From NCBI RefSeq assembly GCF_027595985.1, contig NC_073303.1:377501034-377565033 (forward strand): DNA of 64,000 nt, in the 5' to 3' direction. Under the pieces are notes generated by a model. It was not told the origin of the DNA and made no database searches. It was given only the letters and a program-made list of their open reading frames with translations. Within the stretch, counting starts at the first letter, position 1. Each line of letters starts with the position of its first letter. Positions 34,725-46,397 of the stretch are shown in pieces. This stretch comes from Sorex araneus. Its lineage: Eukaryota > Chordata > Mammalia > Eulipotyphla > Soricidae. The translations under genes and the position numbers were made by a program.

Positions 34725-35430
34725 TTATTTATTTATTTATTTTTTATTGAACCACGTGAGAACAGTTACAAAGCTTTCAGGCTTAAGTCTCAGTCATACA
34801 ATGACCCAACACCCATCCCTTCACCAGTGCACATGTTCCACCACCAAGAACCCCAGTATACCCCCAATCTACACCCCCACCCTGCCTGTGTAGCAGATGA
34901 TTTTCACTTTACTCTCTCTTTACTTTGATTGAAATCAATTTTTCAACAGAAGACCCACTATTATTATTTGGAATTTCCCCCCAACAATCAACCTGCCGAA
35001 AAGGCATCGTTAGATCATTTTTTTTCTATTGCTGATAATGACAAGCATGTGATGTTGCACGGCCACGACAGTGTGTGGTTTTGGATTTCTGGTATTTTAA
35101 TAATTAAGTCTAGAGGGATTTCTGCCAGAAGCCGCTGGGGTCTGAGATTGATTTGTGTGCCCCTGGGATCATGGCCGTTCAGGAGTGAAGGAGTCATTTG
35201 TGGGTGGTCGCTTGGGGTCTCATCTGGGCGGGGAGCAGGACCAGTTTGGCCCCCCCATCTTGAGATTTCCCACATGCCCCATCACTTCAAGCTCCTACCT
35301 CTCTGCCCAATGGACTCTGAAAGATGGTGGTCGCCATGCTGCCTCGGAGGGGAAAAGGCTGATGGACCTGTGTCTGCTATTTCAGATCTAAATAATGAGA
35401 TTAAGGTCAAAGGGAAACTCAGTCTCTAAT
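34725..35430 (-). mobile_element. L1-tailed composite retroposon, antisense
   Basis: On the minus strand the 3' end is L1-like (gcactggtgaagggatgggt, then an AATAAAAAATA signal at about 34738). Upstream (34930-35430) is a long non-L1 body that aligns with 63130-63900 on the plus strand: blocks ggttgattgttgggg, ggcaggtgattgttgg-like text, a cagccatgatcccag-like unit and gccgccacc-type GC DNA. The plus-strand 166-codon frame over it is an artefact. Confidence 0.6.
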
Positions 35431-35799
35431 GGATTTTGTTTGTTTGCTTAAAACATAATTGGTGTGAATATTTCAGAAAATAGACAAGAAAAACAGTGAG
35501 ACGGTGGCCTTCTCTCCATGATATGCTTTATCCCTGGAGAATCATTGAGAATTACTCTTAGGAAACGGTTTCTCTTACCCAACAGGCAATTTGATTTGCC
35601 CGTATTCCAATATTATTGGTTCTAGAAATTAAACACTAAGTCATTAAGAAATTTTTATCCATAGATAGTTTTTCTTTACAGTGCTTGCTTGTAAACTTAG
35701 CAATAAGTCCTAAGACATAAAGATAGAGTCAATGTTAGTTGGGAAATATTTTTAAAGGATAAAAATTCTCCAGCACAGTCTTCTGAGTTGTTACCATAT

Positions 35800-36530
35800 A
35801 CAAGGCAGAGAGGAAAGAGATGGACACTTTCCCCCCGTCCACCTAGGCTGCCCCATGGCTGGCTGAGAAGGCTAGGACGATGAAGGAAGTCAGTTCTAGG
35901 CCTGACCAGGCCTTACAGGTCTTTACCCTCTCACAGAAAAGAATTTCAGGAGTAGAAGAGCAGTGAAGTGGAAACAGACTTTACATGGAGGGTTTTGAGG
36001 AAGTGGAGGAGGGAGAGGAAGAGAGAAACACACTCAAGAGAAGGTGTGGGCTTCTCCAGAGATGGAGAGAGTCCCAGTACAGGTCTTGAGACCGGAGATG
36101 CAGGCAACACACATGCTCAGGCACCACATGTGCTCGTCCATGTGGGCACAAGCAGCACATGGGCTCGGGCAGCATATTCACGCCCTTCCTTTGTTCAAAG
36201 TGGCTTTTAGAAGGTTTCTCCAACTTGCCCTAAGTGTGGGGCTTCTACTGGGTAAGAGTCCGTTGCAAGGACAGTTGACATGAGTAGAGTTGGCAGTGGT
36301 TGATGGTCTTCTTTGAGATTCCTTTCCTGGTCTTTGTTCTTGCTGGAGCTTCTCTTGGATGGGGTCCAGCCTTCTCTGGGCCTTTGGGCCAAGTGAAATC
36401 AGATCAGGCCTGAGTCCCTGTGTCCCCAAGGTGGGCTTTTTGCAGCTTTGGGGATGTTGTATTTATTACTTCCTAAGAATTCCATTACCACGACTGTCCT
36501 TCCCTATCTACGTGCCTAAATCAGAATGGC
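35800..36530 (-). repeat. LTR-like dispersed repeat, copy 1 (strand tentative)
   Basis: Aligns block by block with 43660-44755: tctcacagaaaagaatttca, ggcttctccagagatg, cctttgttcaaagtgg, gtgtggggcttct, gagcttctcttggatggggt and cttcctaagaattccat. Size (about 730 bases), mixed composition and lack of a poly(A) tail suggest an LTR, but ends and TSD are not resolved. No retroviral coding sequence is visible. Confidence 0.5.
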
Positions 36531-37242
36531 TTTATTTATTATTTTTACAATAGTTTTAATGACCTCAGCACCACCAGTGTCCTTGGTTTACTCCTAGTGA
36601 ACCTCTCCCTTCCCCACAGCCCTGCCCTCCCTGCTTGGGAATCTGTTTTGTAATTCAAGATGAAAGGTTTGTCATCATTCAGTACTGTCTACTTTGTTCT
36701 TTTGACTCTCTGTACCATGCAGATTAGCAGTTTTTTTTAAACCATACCAGTAGATTAAGTCAAGGAGCAAACATCTGTCATATATGTGGACGTCTAAGCC
36801 ATATTCAGTGGATTATGAATAAATAATAAAAGGCAGGAGTATTGGGCACGAAGTTAGTGTTTTAATTTTCTATTATAGTATTGTAAATTTTTAGGAAATG
36901 ATTTTTATGTTTCTCTCACATCCAATCCATTTATTAGCTCCAAGTTTTATGCACTAAAAATAAAACATTTTTAAAAATATGACTATTACTAAACCTTAGA
37001 ATTTAAAGATTTCTACTGAGGCAGCCATCTATGGGTTACAATACAACTAGAAACATAGTTTCAATATAAATGTCTCCTTCTTTTCACCAAAATATAATCA
37101 CATAATGGAGCCGTAAATGGAATGTCATATTTGAAAATTATTCTTATTTTATCAAATGGGACTTCCTGCTTTGTATATGAAGCCAGTGTTGGTAAATTGC
37201 CCTTGGTCCCTGTCATGATTCATAATAGAAAAATCTTAACTA
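36531..37242. other. AT-rich unique DNA
   Basis: No exon or repeat recognised. Confidence 0.35.
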
Positions 37243-37256
37243 TAAAATAGTAAAGA

Positions 37257-38404
37257 GAGGGCGGGGAAGTACCGGTCTCCGCCCACATCGGACACTTAAA
37301 GAGAGTGCAGCCACGTGGGCTTTCCCATTTCTCCGCGCCCGCACCCCCAGAATGACTGACGAAGAGGATGGAGCTGCTTGGGACACCGGCAGCCCACCAG
37401 CAACCTGCAGTATGTGACTTGAGAGTTTCCGCCAGGTCCCCCGTGCGGAAATCTCTCTCTCTCTCCTTCAACTTTTTCCCTGGACTTTAGACAGAAACCC
37501 AGACCTAATGTCATCTTAGTATCAGCAGTATGTAATGGTTCCTTCTTAATGGGTCGGACTTTTGTGGGTGATCCTAACAAGAATAGTAAGTATTTTGTTG
37601 AAATATTGAAGGCAATCAAAATGGTAGCCATCTCTCTAGACTGAACTAAGCTATATCCCCACGCCGGCTGAGAAGAAATATCCTTCTTTCTCGGGAAGAA
37701 ACGTGGCGTGGTGTCAAACATAGTGTGATGTCCATTAAGCAAACAGACCTGGTGGCGTGGGAATGGGAAATAAGGGGAAAAATTAGGTACATGGACCAGC
37801 GGGACGCTGGTGGTATCTGGAGCCGGAGCCGATATCAGCGCAAGAGCTTTGGTTCCAGAAACGGCTTGCAGACACTCTACTAGACTATCAACTAAGCCAG
37901 AGCCCCACGCCGGCTGATGACGGGAAATAACCATCCTCTTCGGTTTTTTTTCCCTTTGTCAGACAGCGTGGCGATTACTAAACAGGCGTGAACTCGGTGG
38001 CGCGGGGCAAGGGGGAAAAAGAAAAGTTATGTAACAAACAGCAGGACTTAATATCTCTATATGCTTAGTAATGGAGAATTATCAAATGCCTCATTGGCAA
38101 TAGGACTGTCTTTTTCTATTTGGGGGGAAACCCCAGCAACGGTAGTGAGTTGTGTGTTGAAACATGGAATGTAATCGAGATAAGCGCAAATGAAGTGAAA
38201 CTTATCACGTACAAGGGAGGGGACTAGGGAGGTGGGAGGGGGCAGCAGATATACTGGGGGGGTTGGGGGTGGAAGATGGGCACTGGTGAAGGGAGGGGTG
38301 TTTGAATATTGTATAACTGACATAATCCTGAGAACTTTGTAACCCTCCACTTGGTGATTCAATAAAAAAAAAATAAATAAATAAATAATAAATAAATAAA
38401 TAAA
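37257..38404 (+). mobile_element. Complete 1.15-kb composite retroposon with TSD
   Basis: Bounded by an exact 14-base TSD taaaatagtaaaga at 37243-37256 and 38405-38418, so this is one insertion. The 5' end is GC-rich (gagggcggggaagtaccggt). The body has two related units: ccccacgccggctgagaag at about 37658 and ccccacgccggctgatgac at about 37904, each followed by a ggcgtgg block. The 3' part is L1-like: G-rich tract, gcactggtgaagggaggggt, gtgattcaataaaa and an A-rich AAATAAAT tail. There is no RT or other convincing frame. It was probably mobilised by L1 in trans (inference). Confidence 0.75.
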
Positions 38405-38538
38405 TAAAATAGTAAAGAAATTTGCTCCCAAAATTGGATGGTCATGTAAAAAGAAGATTCACTATATGTGTTGATACTGAAGGTTAATTTTGATTGAGCT
38501 AGTAAATCACAGAATAAACTTCTGAGTAAAAATTTTCT

Positions 38539-38785
38539 TCACGAATCACGAAAATCCCGTTAATCATCGATTTCTCGGGTGGGCTCAGTAACCTCTCATT
38601 TCGTCCTTTCCCTGAGATCTTAGAAGGCTATTTTGACTCGGCCCTCCCAATGATGTTGCACTGGGGGCTCTTTCAGGGTCAGGGGAATGAGATCCAGCTT
38701 GTTACTGGATTTAGCATATGAATACACCATGGGAAGCTTGCAAGGCTGTCCCATGTGGGCAGGAAACTCTCAGAAGATTGAATTT
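38539..38785 (-). mobile_element. RTE-derived element, 5'-truncated, antisense
   Basis: Tail cacgaatcacgaaaatcccg, RTE 3' complement ttctcgggtgggctcagtaa, and core to ggcaggaaactctcagaaga. It matches the 3' half of the long RTE-derived elements (12000-12250). The 5' module is absent. Confidence 0.8.
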
Positions 38786-39326
38786 TCCTAGGGGGTCTTA
38801 AAATCTTAAAATCTATTCTTTTTTATCCTGTGGTGAAAAATCAAAATTAGCACAAAATTACACAATTCTATTTGCAAACTCAAATCGCTATGTGTTGTTA
38901 AGGTATATCTTATACCCATATGAAAAAATCTGATAAGCTTTGTGATAAATAGAAATTTAACTCCAAATAACCATTTTCTTCTTGTATCCAAGATCATGTA
39001 TCTTTGACCTGTGATTCATTTGAAATGTAAAGAGTTTGTCAGAGGGGGTGGCGTATTTTCCCTCTATGGTAAGTAGTGGTCGTCATTTAAAAACTATTTG
39101 TGTGAGGACCAATTGCTTTTGCGGCAAGCACAATTTGATGACATGAGCTACCAGGTTGGAGAAGCCTGTCAGGTGAGGAAATGAAAATAGGCAACAATGA
39201 GCAGCTAACTAGACCCTAAGTCCTTAGTCCCACAACATAGGAAAAACTAAAGATGTGTGACTGACATCAGACTTCCTTGGTTGGACTTTCAGAGGAGCCC
39301 TCACATCTAGCTCCATTATTCATGGC

Positions 39327-39369
<43 letters not shown>

Positions 39370-39587
39370 TCACACAAAGTCCAGGACACATGTAACAACT
39401 TCAATATGTCTGAGGCTATTCATTTTGGGGTCATTTCTTAATAGTTATAATTTATTAAGCCAAATCTAATGAAAACAACTCTTTTGGGGGAATAGATGGA
39501 GTGACATAGGATACATTTTCTTGAAATTGTAATAGGCACAAATATGGGAACAATGTTAGTGAAAATCATGTAAATATGTTTTGAACT
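38786..39587. other. Unique DNA plus (GT)n
   Basis: A (GT)n microsatellite of about 36 bases lies at 39329-39364. Nothing else recognised. Confidence 0.5.
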
Positions 39588-39710
39588 TGAGTCTAGAGAG
39601 ATAATTCAAGGGTTAGGCACTCTCCTTGTCTGTCACTGATCCCAGTTCAATTCATAGTACTGCATCTGGTTCCCTGAGAACCGCCAATTATGGCTACAAA
39701 ACAAAATTTA
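39588..39710 (+). mobile_element. Old poly(A) SINE
   Basis: Head gagtctagagagataattca, ggttaggcactctccttg, worn B box cccagttcaattc, and an A-rich end. Confidence 0.6.
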
Positions 39711-39869
39711 AAACTGGGAGGGTCTGTGTATTCCATTTATCTTGAATTATTTTAAATATTTTGTGGAGTTATTTAAAAAGAATAGCACAAATACCAGCAC
39801 AAGTTACTACTGTTCCCAGTACACAAATGTGTATCATATGTGGAGACTCAAGTAGATTATAGTTCATGA

Positions 39870-40152
39870 GAGTCACTTGTCATCCAGTTGATCTTCTATT
39901 TGCTCAAGTGGGCACCAATAGTGTCTCCACTCGTCCCTGTCGCATGCTAGTGTGGCCCAATGGTATCTGCTTGCTCTAGGAACAGGAGGAGCTTCAAACT
40001 GTTCATTCAGGGTTTTGACAAAGAAGTCTGACCATCTCATAGGTGGGCGGCCATGTGGTCTTTTGAAGTCTTATGGAATCCAGTCGGTAACAGCTCTAGT
40101 CCCGCGGTTGTCTCTGAATCGCATTACGTGTCCGGCCCATCTGATTTTCGAC
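39870..40152 (-). mobile_element. RTE LINE 3' end, 5'-truncated
   Basis: On the minus strand it encodes the C-terminal end of the RTE ORF. Blocks match 58595-58880: gactagagctattaccg-like text, the arginine/proline-rich ...GRPP-type segment followed by ...WSDFF (as ccacctatgagatgg), then the tail that ends in cttgtcatcc-complement. The frame is interrupted (for example near the K-T-T-W segment). The plus-strand frame over it is a shadow. Confidence 0.85.
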
Positions 40153-40224
40153 ACCTGAAAGTATTGACTTCAAAAATTGCAGTTATTGCATCAATTAGAC
40201 ATTAACCTCAAACAAGGGCCAGGA

Positions 40225-40625
40225 GGACTGTTCCATACTTGGAAGCTTGCAATAAGGGCCAGAGAGCAGTTAGGAAAGAGGAGGGACCCCTGCCACAAAG
40301 ATAGCTGGAAATGATCATTCTGGACAAGAACTGAGTGCTGAAAGGAAGTAAAGGGATACACATGATAACCGTTCAGTACCGATTCCAAACCATAAAGCCA
40401 AAAGGAGAGAGACAGAGACAGAGAGAAAAAGATAGAGAGAGAGAGGCAGAGAGAGAAGAAAGTGCCAGTCATAGAGGAAAGATGTGTGGGGGGAGAAACT
40501 GGGAACATTGGAGGTGGGTAATGTACACTGGTGAAGGGAAGGGTGTGGAGCATTATATGACTGAAACCCAGTCACAAGCAATTTTGTAACTCTGTATTTC
40601 ATGATGATTCAATAAAAAATAATTA
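40225..40625 (+). mobile_element. L1 3' end
   Basis: Order: gatagctggaaatgatcat, acaagaactgagtgctgaaa, GA tract 40405-40460, gtacactggtgaagggaagg, gatgattcaataaaa and an A-rich tail. It corresponds to the same segment as 12606-13040. Confidence 0.85.
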
Positions 40626-41820
40626 AATAAAATTGTTTAACAAATTTTAAAAATAAGTAAGAGTTAATCTCAGCATTTCTGTCACCATATGCCTGTCTTT
40701 GAAGTATCTTTGGAGCATGTTTTAACTGGTTTGAAGTCCTTAGCATAAATTTATTTTGTAATCATATGAGAATCAGGAAGCTTTCTTAAAAAATTAACTG
40801 TCCTTCTCCAATTTAAAAGGCATCTAACCAGTCCTCTCTTGGGCTATAAAAATCATTTGTTCCTTCACCATTAAAGACAGTTATTTTCTCAAGATCTATT
40901 CCATTGTTTTGAACCGTTCTCTTTGACAGAAACGTTTAAACCTTGGGCACAGCAAACAATTTATATTCAAGATTCCTGATGATAAGCTTTCCTTTGTAAA
41001 TAGGATAGAGAGGGACAGGAAGCTGATGGGGCAGGGGAACCAGCATGAACAAGCACACACTGATACTTAGGTTGTTGTGCAGATTAATTGAGTAACTACA
41101 CGTGGAGCATTTTGAAAGCCCCTGCAGAGAGCAAAGACTCCATCTCTGTGTTTGCTTCTGGTAGTCACTTGTGCTCCATTGATCAAGCAGAAGTCTGGCT
41201 CGACGCTCTTCTAAGAGTGCCCTGCACCGCATTTGATGAACAATGATATGGTGCTATGATTTATGGGAAATGGTGTGTGCTGCTACATCGTTAATAATTC
41301 TTTTTGAATAAAAGGTATCTTCCTAGGGAAACAAATTGCATTATCTCCAGGTAACATCTTCCAAATATTTGTCATCTTTGTTTTAAACCTGAACCATACA
41401 TTCCATAATTTCATTCCAAAAAGTACATTCCAAAAAGTACCGAAGTATTTTTGTTTTTGTGTTTTGTTTGGTGTGTAAGGATTTATATATTTTGAAATAT
41501 ATATTTCTATATGACATGAGCTTAAGTTTGTCTTAACCACTGCTCTTTTGAATGAGCTAAACTGGTTTGTCTCTCTTATATTACTGAACATATTGCTTTC
41601 AACATAGTAGAATGAAATTTAGAGTGCAAATGTTTCACTATTTTCTTCCCATATTTGATTCTTTTACTTAATGTATGACTGTATTGAAATTTCTTATGGT
41701 ACCTTGAATCTTATGACGTTTTGTGTCAAGTTCTGTGCTTCTTCCTTATAAAATTTTAGCTAAATCTAATGTTACTTTTTGTGGTTGCTAATTTAAGTGT
41801 TTTATTACTCTGTTGATCAA
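40626..41820. other. Unique AT-rich DNA
   Basis: No repeat or exon recognised. Minus-strand frames at 40936-41232 and 41283-41591 have no motif. Confidence 0.35.
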
Positions 41821-41835
41821 AGCTACTATGTTGTT

Positions 41836-42011
41836 TTTATTTTTTTTGCTTTTTGGGTCACACCTGGCAATGCACAGGGGTTACTCCTGGCTCTGCACTC
41901 AGGAATTACCCCTGGGGGTGCTCAGGGGACCATATGGGATACTGGGAATAGAACCCAGGTCGGCGACATGCAAGGCAAAAGCCCTACCCACTATGCTATT
42001 GCTCCAGCCCC
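41836..42011 (-). mobile_element. Poly(A) SINE, antisense, short TSD
   Basis: T tail, ctttttgggtcacacctggc, body, and head ending ctattgctccagcccc. Flanks agctacta at 41821-41828 and 42012-42019. Confidence 0.92.
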
Positions 42012-42019
42012 AGCTACTA

Positions 42020-42639
42020 CATACTTTTGCATACTTATTTAGTTATGAGATATATTTTTTTTCAAATTCACTTTTGAGCTACATGAAGAGCAAATAGACT
42101 CAAATATGAGTCAAAGTCACTAATAAGTAGATGGAAAGTATAATGGAACATAAGGGTCTGTAGGATAACATAGCCTCAAGTAGTTTAGGTTGATTGGGTT
42201 ACTCCCGTTACAGTGCTCCCATTCCTCTTTGTTTATTTGTAACTTCTTTCTTAGTGTTCTGTTGACTTGTAAATATTGTTTTTCTCTTCTTCTTGAGTCC
42301 TTTGCATAGTTTATTCAGAGCAATGTCCTTTTTGTATGGACACAGGAAGACTTAGCAAATGCTATGCTTTTGTAACCTGAGAGTCATTTGACTCTACATG
42401 ATAGTTTCCTCCTGGGCATTTGTTCTCTCGACCTAAGCCTCAGCTGCCCTTACTTCCTAGCACTCCCAAAAGCATGGTCTTGACGAGGGACGAGATGGAC
42501 CCAGGGCAAGCGGTGAGTTGTGTGCTACCCTGGCATCGAGATGGGCCTGGCCAAAGTGCCTAATGCTTAACTATAAGTTAAGAGCTTGATCATGGACAAA
42601 TGTTGTCATGATCCAAACAGTGATAACTAGATCTGGACC
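42020..42639. other. Unique DNA
   Basis: Nothing recognised. Part of the right end may belong to the LTR that follows. Confidence 0.3.
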
Positions 42640-43200
42640 CTTCTAGGGTGAGGAATGATTAATCTGGCCTGAGTGCTGTGGTCTGAGCCTGTGGCAAGAT
42701 GTTACCAGGAGAGCTGCCTTGCAAACCTCAATGTACCTCTTGCTATGTCCATACAAAAATAACTAGTATTAAGATGTTAATAAGTGTCTGGACTAAGGAA
42801 AAGAAAAAACCTTAAGAGTCAGGAAGGGCTTTGGAATAATCTGCCCTCAGGAAGGGCTTTCTTATGTTGATTTTGCTACCTGGCTGGGTGTAGCCTAGAG
42901 GGCTAGGTGGGAGAGACAAGTAAGGAGGAGAGACTAGAGAAAGCAGAGAGAGGCTGCAGTAGAACCAGGAAGAGGACTGAGCTAGGAGGGCGGGAGTTGG
43001 GAAAGATGGAAGATTGAATAAACAGTAACTAATCAGCAACCAGCTTGGTCCTCGTTCTTCCTTCGCCTGTCCTTGGCCAAAGGCTGTCCTGATCCAGCCC
43101 ATACACAGAGGTTCCAGAGCACCGAACGCAGGCGGTGAGACAGAGCTGCCTGGAGAGCCTGCGAGTTCACAGGCCCCTCGGCGTGCTTTAGTTTTTTACA
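42640..43200 (+). repeat. Probable solitary LTR
   Basis: The 5' part matches the repeat at the window start. The middle has a purine-rich block (gagagacaagtaaggaggag), then gattgaataaacagtaacta (AATAAA signal) and a U5-like GC-richer end finishing ttttttaca with the CA dinucleotide typical of LTR ends. No internal retroviral genes are present. Left edge and TSD are unresolved, so the solo-LTR call is an inference. Confidence 0.5.
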
Positions 43201-43302
43201 GGGGTCAAGAGTCATTTTTGAAAAAGAACATCACTTGGATACAATCCTACTCTATCTATCAATCCTTCTATCATCACTTCTCTCTTCTATCCATTTATCC
43301 AT

Positions 43303-43560
43303 GGGCTAGAGCGATAGCACAGCAACTAGGGCATTTGTCTTGCACGCGGCCGAACCGGGTTCGATTCCTCTGCCCCTCTCAGAGAGCCTAGCAAGCTATC
43401 AAAAGTATATCTCCCTTATGGCAGAGCCTGGCAAGCTACCCATGGCATATTCGATATGCCAAAACACAGTAACAACAAGTCTCACAATGGAGATGTTACT
43501 GGTGCCCGCTAGAGCAAATCAATGAGCAACGAGAAGACAGTGATGACAGTGACAGTAATG
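43303..43560 (+). mobile_element. RTE-tailed tRNA SINE with TSD
   Basis: Head gggctagagcgatagcacag, B box cgggttcgattcc, core, RTE tail gatgttactggtgcccgc and gacagtgatgacagtgac. Exact 14-base TSD atccatttatccat at 43289-43302 and 43561-43574. Confidence 0.96.
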
Positions 43561-43659
43561 ATCCATTTATCCATATATCCACTCACTTATCCATTAGATA
43601 CATTACTAATGTATCTACCTATCCTCTCTCTGAAGTTGCTGTGTGCCCCTGAGTGATTT

Positions 43660-44755
43660 ATGCTAGGTTGGGAGTGGAGAGAGACAGGTCCTTTATCCTG
43701 ATCCACCTCTGCCACCCCAGGACTAGCTGGGAGGGCAAGGATGATAAAGTCAGTGATGAAACCCTTCACAGCATGGACCTCAAGGCCCGGCAGCCTCACT
43801 GGACAGTTGTCAAGCCACACATGACGTCTTCGTGTTCTTCCCAGCACAGAAGTTAATCTCCGCCACCGATTTCTTGGGGAGTCGTAGACTCAGACTGGAG
43901 CGAGGAATTGCTCTTTGCAGGAACGGCAAACGAGTCCTAGGCCTTTCCCAGAGCTTCCCGATCCCTGTCTTTCTCACAGAAAAGAATATCAGGAGCCGCA
44001 GAGCAGTGAAGCAAAAACAGATTTATCTGGAGACTCTGATGTATTGGAAGGAGGGAAAGAAGCAGAGACACGCGCAAGAGAGAACACAGGCTTCTCCCTG
44101 TACACGCCTCAAGAGGGAAGATGTGTGTGACACGTGTATTCGGGTACCATACTTGCTTGGACTCAAGTAGCAGATGGGCTCAGGCAGCTAGGAGTGCTCC
44201 CTTTGTTCAAGATGCCTTTACAGGGTTTCCCCATGCTACTCCGTGTGGGGCTTCCTAGCTAGGTAAAGGTCTGTTGCTGGGTAGTTGCCAAGGCCGTTGA
44301 GTTGGGAGTGGTTGATGTCCTCCTCGAAATTCCTTCCTTGGCCTTTGCTACTTCTGAAGCTTCTCTTGGAGGGGACTCCAGCCTACTCTGTGTTTTGGGG
44401 CCAGATGAAGTCTTATCAGGCTTTGATTCCTGTATCTTTAAGGTGTTACCGACTGGATTCCACGGGACATCAAAAGACCATGTGGTCGCCCACCAACGAG
44501 ATGGTCAGACTTCTTCGTCAAAAGCCTGAATGAATGGTTTGAGGCTCTTCCTATTCCTGGAGCAAGCAGATATCATTGGGCTACACTGGCACATGACAGG
44601 GATGAATGGAGACATTACTGGCGCCCATTGAAGCAAATCGAAGATTAACAGGATGACAAGTGATCTTTAAGGTGGACTCCAACAGCCTTGGGGCTATTGG
44701 TTTTATCACTTCCTAGGAATTTCATTGCCATGGAGGCCCCTTCCCTGTCTAGCTG
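43660..44755 (-). repeat. LTR-like dispersed repeat, copy 2, with RTE inside
   Basis: Same family as 35800-36530 (shared tctcacagaaaagaatatca, cctttgttcaaga, gtgtggggcttcct, gaagcttctcttggagggga and cttcctaggaatttcat). Interrupted at 44446-44662 by an RTE 3' end. Contains about 150 extra bases near 43780-43960 relative to copy 1. No coding sequence recognised. Confidence 0.5.
44446..44662 (+). mobile_element. RTE LINE 3' end with 12-base TSD
   Basis: 217 bases covering the last roughly 65 codons of the RTE ORF and its 3' end (ttaccgactggattccacgg onward to ggatgacaag). Exact TSD atctttaaggtg at 44434-44445 and 44663-44674, so it is a genuine target-primed insertion, truncated at its 5' end. 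Confidence 0.93.
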
Positions 44756-46110
44756 CCTCCATCATATATAACTATTCCAAGATAATTGGCTAGTTTGAAA
44801 GTAGGGTGGCATGCCATATTTTCTGCACTTTGAGTAAAAACACTTCTCATGGGGTCTGCTCTCCCAGTAGGTGACCAAGGCACACACAATACTCCTGTTA
44901 ATTTTTGTACAACAAATCTCTTGAGCACAATTTGTATTCATGACAGATTCCCACTTTCTCCTCCCCTTAGTCCCTAAGAAAAACCAGTCCACTGCAATTT
45001 GCACATCTTATATATGTGGAACAGGGAACGTCCATCCTTCAATATGATAGACACAAAATTGACATTTAATAAGAATTTGAAGATGTGTGTCCTCTGTGAA
45101 ATTTCCATTGACCAAAAAATTAATTTAAATTAATTTTACATTAACAATGATCCTACATAGATGTTAGAATTGTAAAGAACTTAACATGTGCACAGAGATA
45201 CATGTGAGAGCAACTGGGGAAATTTGAACAAGGTTGGTTTATTTTATTAATGTTAATGGTCTAGTTATGAGATTATACTTAGCATTGACAATGTTATCAT
45301 TTAGGAACCCTGGAGTAGATGCAGGAAATCTATCTATAATTTCTGATTATTGCATCTAATTAGTTATCTTAATAAAATTTTCTTTTTAAAATTAATGAAA
45401 TTACTTTATATTAATCAATTCAGAAAATCAAATGCTATATTTTCCTAAGATGATCACCTTCCTTAGTATTTACGTAGTTTCTGTTTTAAATATCCAGAAA
45501 TCAGGATCAACTAGCCAAGTCCAGGATATCCTGGTCTAAATAACCTTTGTTTAGTTCTAAAGACGTAAACTCAACTGGGTTTGTCAATATGACTAAGAGG
45601 ATAAATAAAAATAACACCAGAATTCTTGGCACTGCTTGTGTCTCCCTACGTGAATATGCAGAAAGCCTGATTGCTGACGTGACAGTAGTTGGGGGGTAGG
45701 GACTTTGGAAGGAACTAAATAGGTTTAGCTCACGAGGATGAGACCAGCAGGAGCTCATCGATGCCTTTATGAAAAAGGAAAAGATAAAAATCTTTTGTCC
45801 ACCGAGTAAGGATGGCAAACCACAAAGGTTCTCTGTTTGGAAAGCGGGAAGGAAAGCAGGAAGGGGTCTGGACTCGGCAGCGGCAGCCGGAGTCGGGATC
45901 TTGGACTCCCGGCCTCTCCGCTGTGACACCCGGTGTCTGTATTTACGAGACCCAATCTAGGGTATTCTGCAGCATCAGCGGGAACCGCCTAGCCCTGCCC
46001 AGACTGTTGGGAAATGGCCTTGCGCCTATCAGGAATATTGCTAAAATGCGCTTCCACACTTCCAGATTAGCCTTCTCTATAAATGGTGCCAAATCCTTTT
46101 ATGTGAAGTG
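44756..46110. other. Unique DNA, nothing recognised
   Basis: The minus-strand 140-codon frame at 45507-45929 has no recognisable domain and is shadowed on the plus strand. I treat it as chance. Confidence 0.35.
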
Positions 46111-46123
46111 GGGTTTGCTGTGG

Positions 46124-46372
46124 ACTGGAGCGATAGCACAGCGGGTAGGGCGTTTGCCTTGCACGAGGCTGAAGCGGGTTCGATTCCTCCGTCCCTCTTG
46201 AAGAGCCCAGCAAGCTACCATGAGTATCTCGCTCACACAGCAGAGCCTGGCAAGCTACCCGTGGTGTATCCAACATGGCAAAAACAGTAACAAATCTCAC
46301 AGTGGAGATGTTACTGGCGCCCACTGGAGCAAATCGATGAACAATGGGATGAGAGTGCAGTGCAGTGCTACA
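46124..46372 (+). mobile_element. RTE-tailed tRNA SINE with TSD
   Basis: Very complete: gactggagcgatagcacagc, gggtagggcgtttgccttgc, B box gggttcgattcc, core ccctcttgaagagcccagca, tail ggagatgttactggcgccca and gatgaacaatgggatgagag. Exact 13-base TSD gggtttgctgtgg at 46111-46123 and 46373-46385. Confidence 0.96.
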
Positions 46373-46397
46373 GGGTTTGCTGTGGCATCCTTATAAG

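Noticed and set aside
37296-37934. 212-codon minus frame similar in translation to 46360-46683
   Set aside because: The similarity is due to the shared retroposon unit in DNA; the frame is antisense to the element and shows no protein-like conservation by eye.
35800-44755. A pair of LTRs enclosing one provirus (35.8 and 43.7 kb)
   Set aside because: The DNA between them is unrelated SINEs, L1, RTE and a composite retroposon, with no retroviral genes; they are better read as separate dispersed copies.
45507-45929. 140-codon minus frame
   Set aside because: As above; a plus-strand frame shadows it.
46124-46200. Intact-looking A and B boxes as a real tRNA gene
   Set aside because: The acceptor stem does not close and the same head repeats across the window with TSDs, so it is a SINE.
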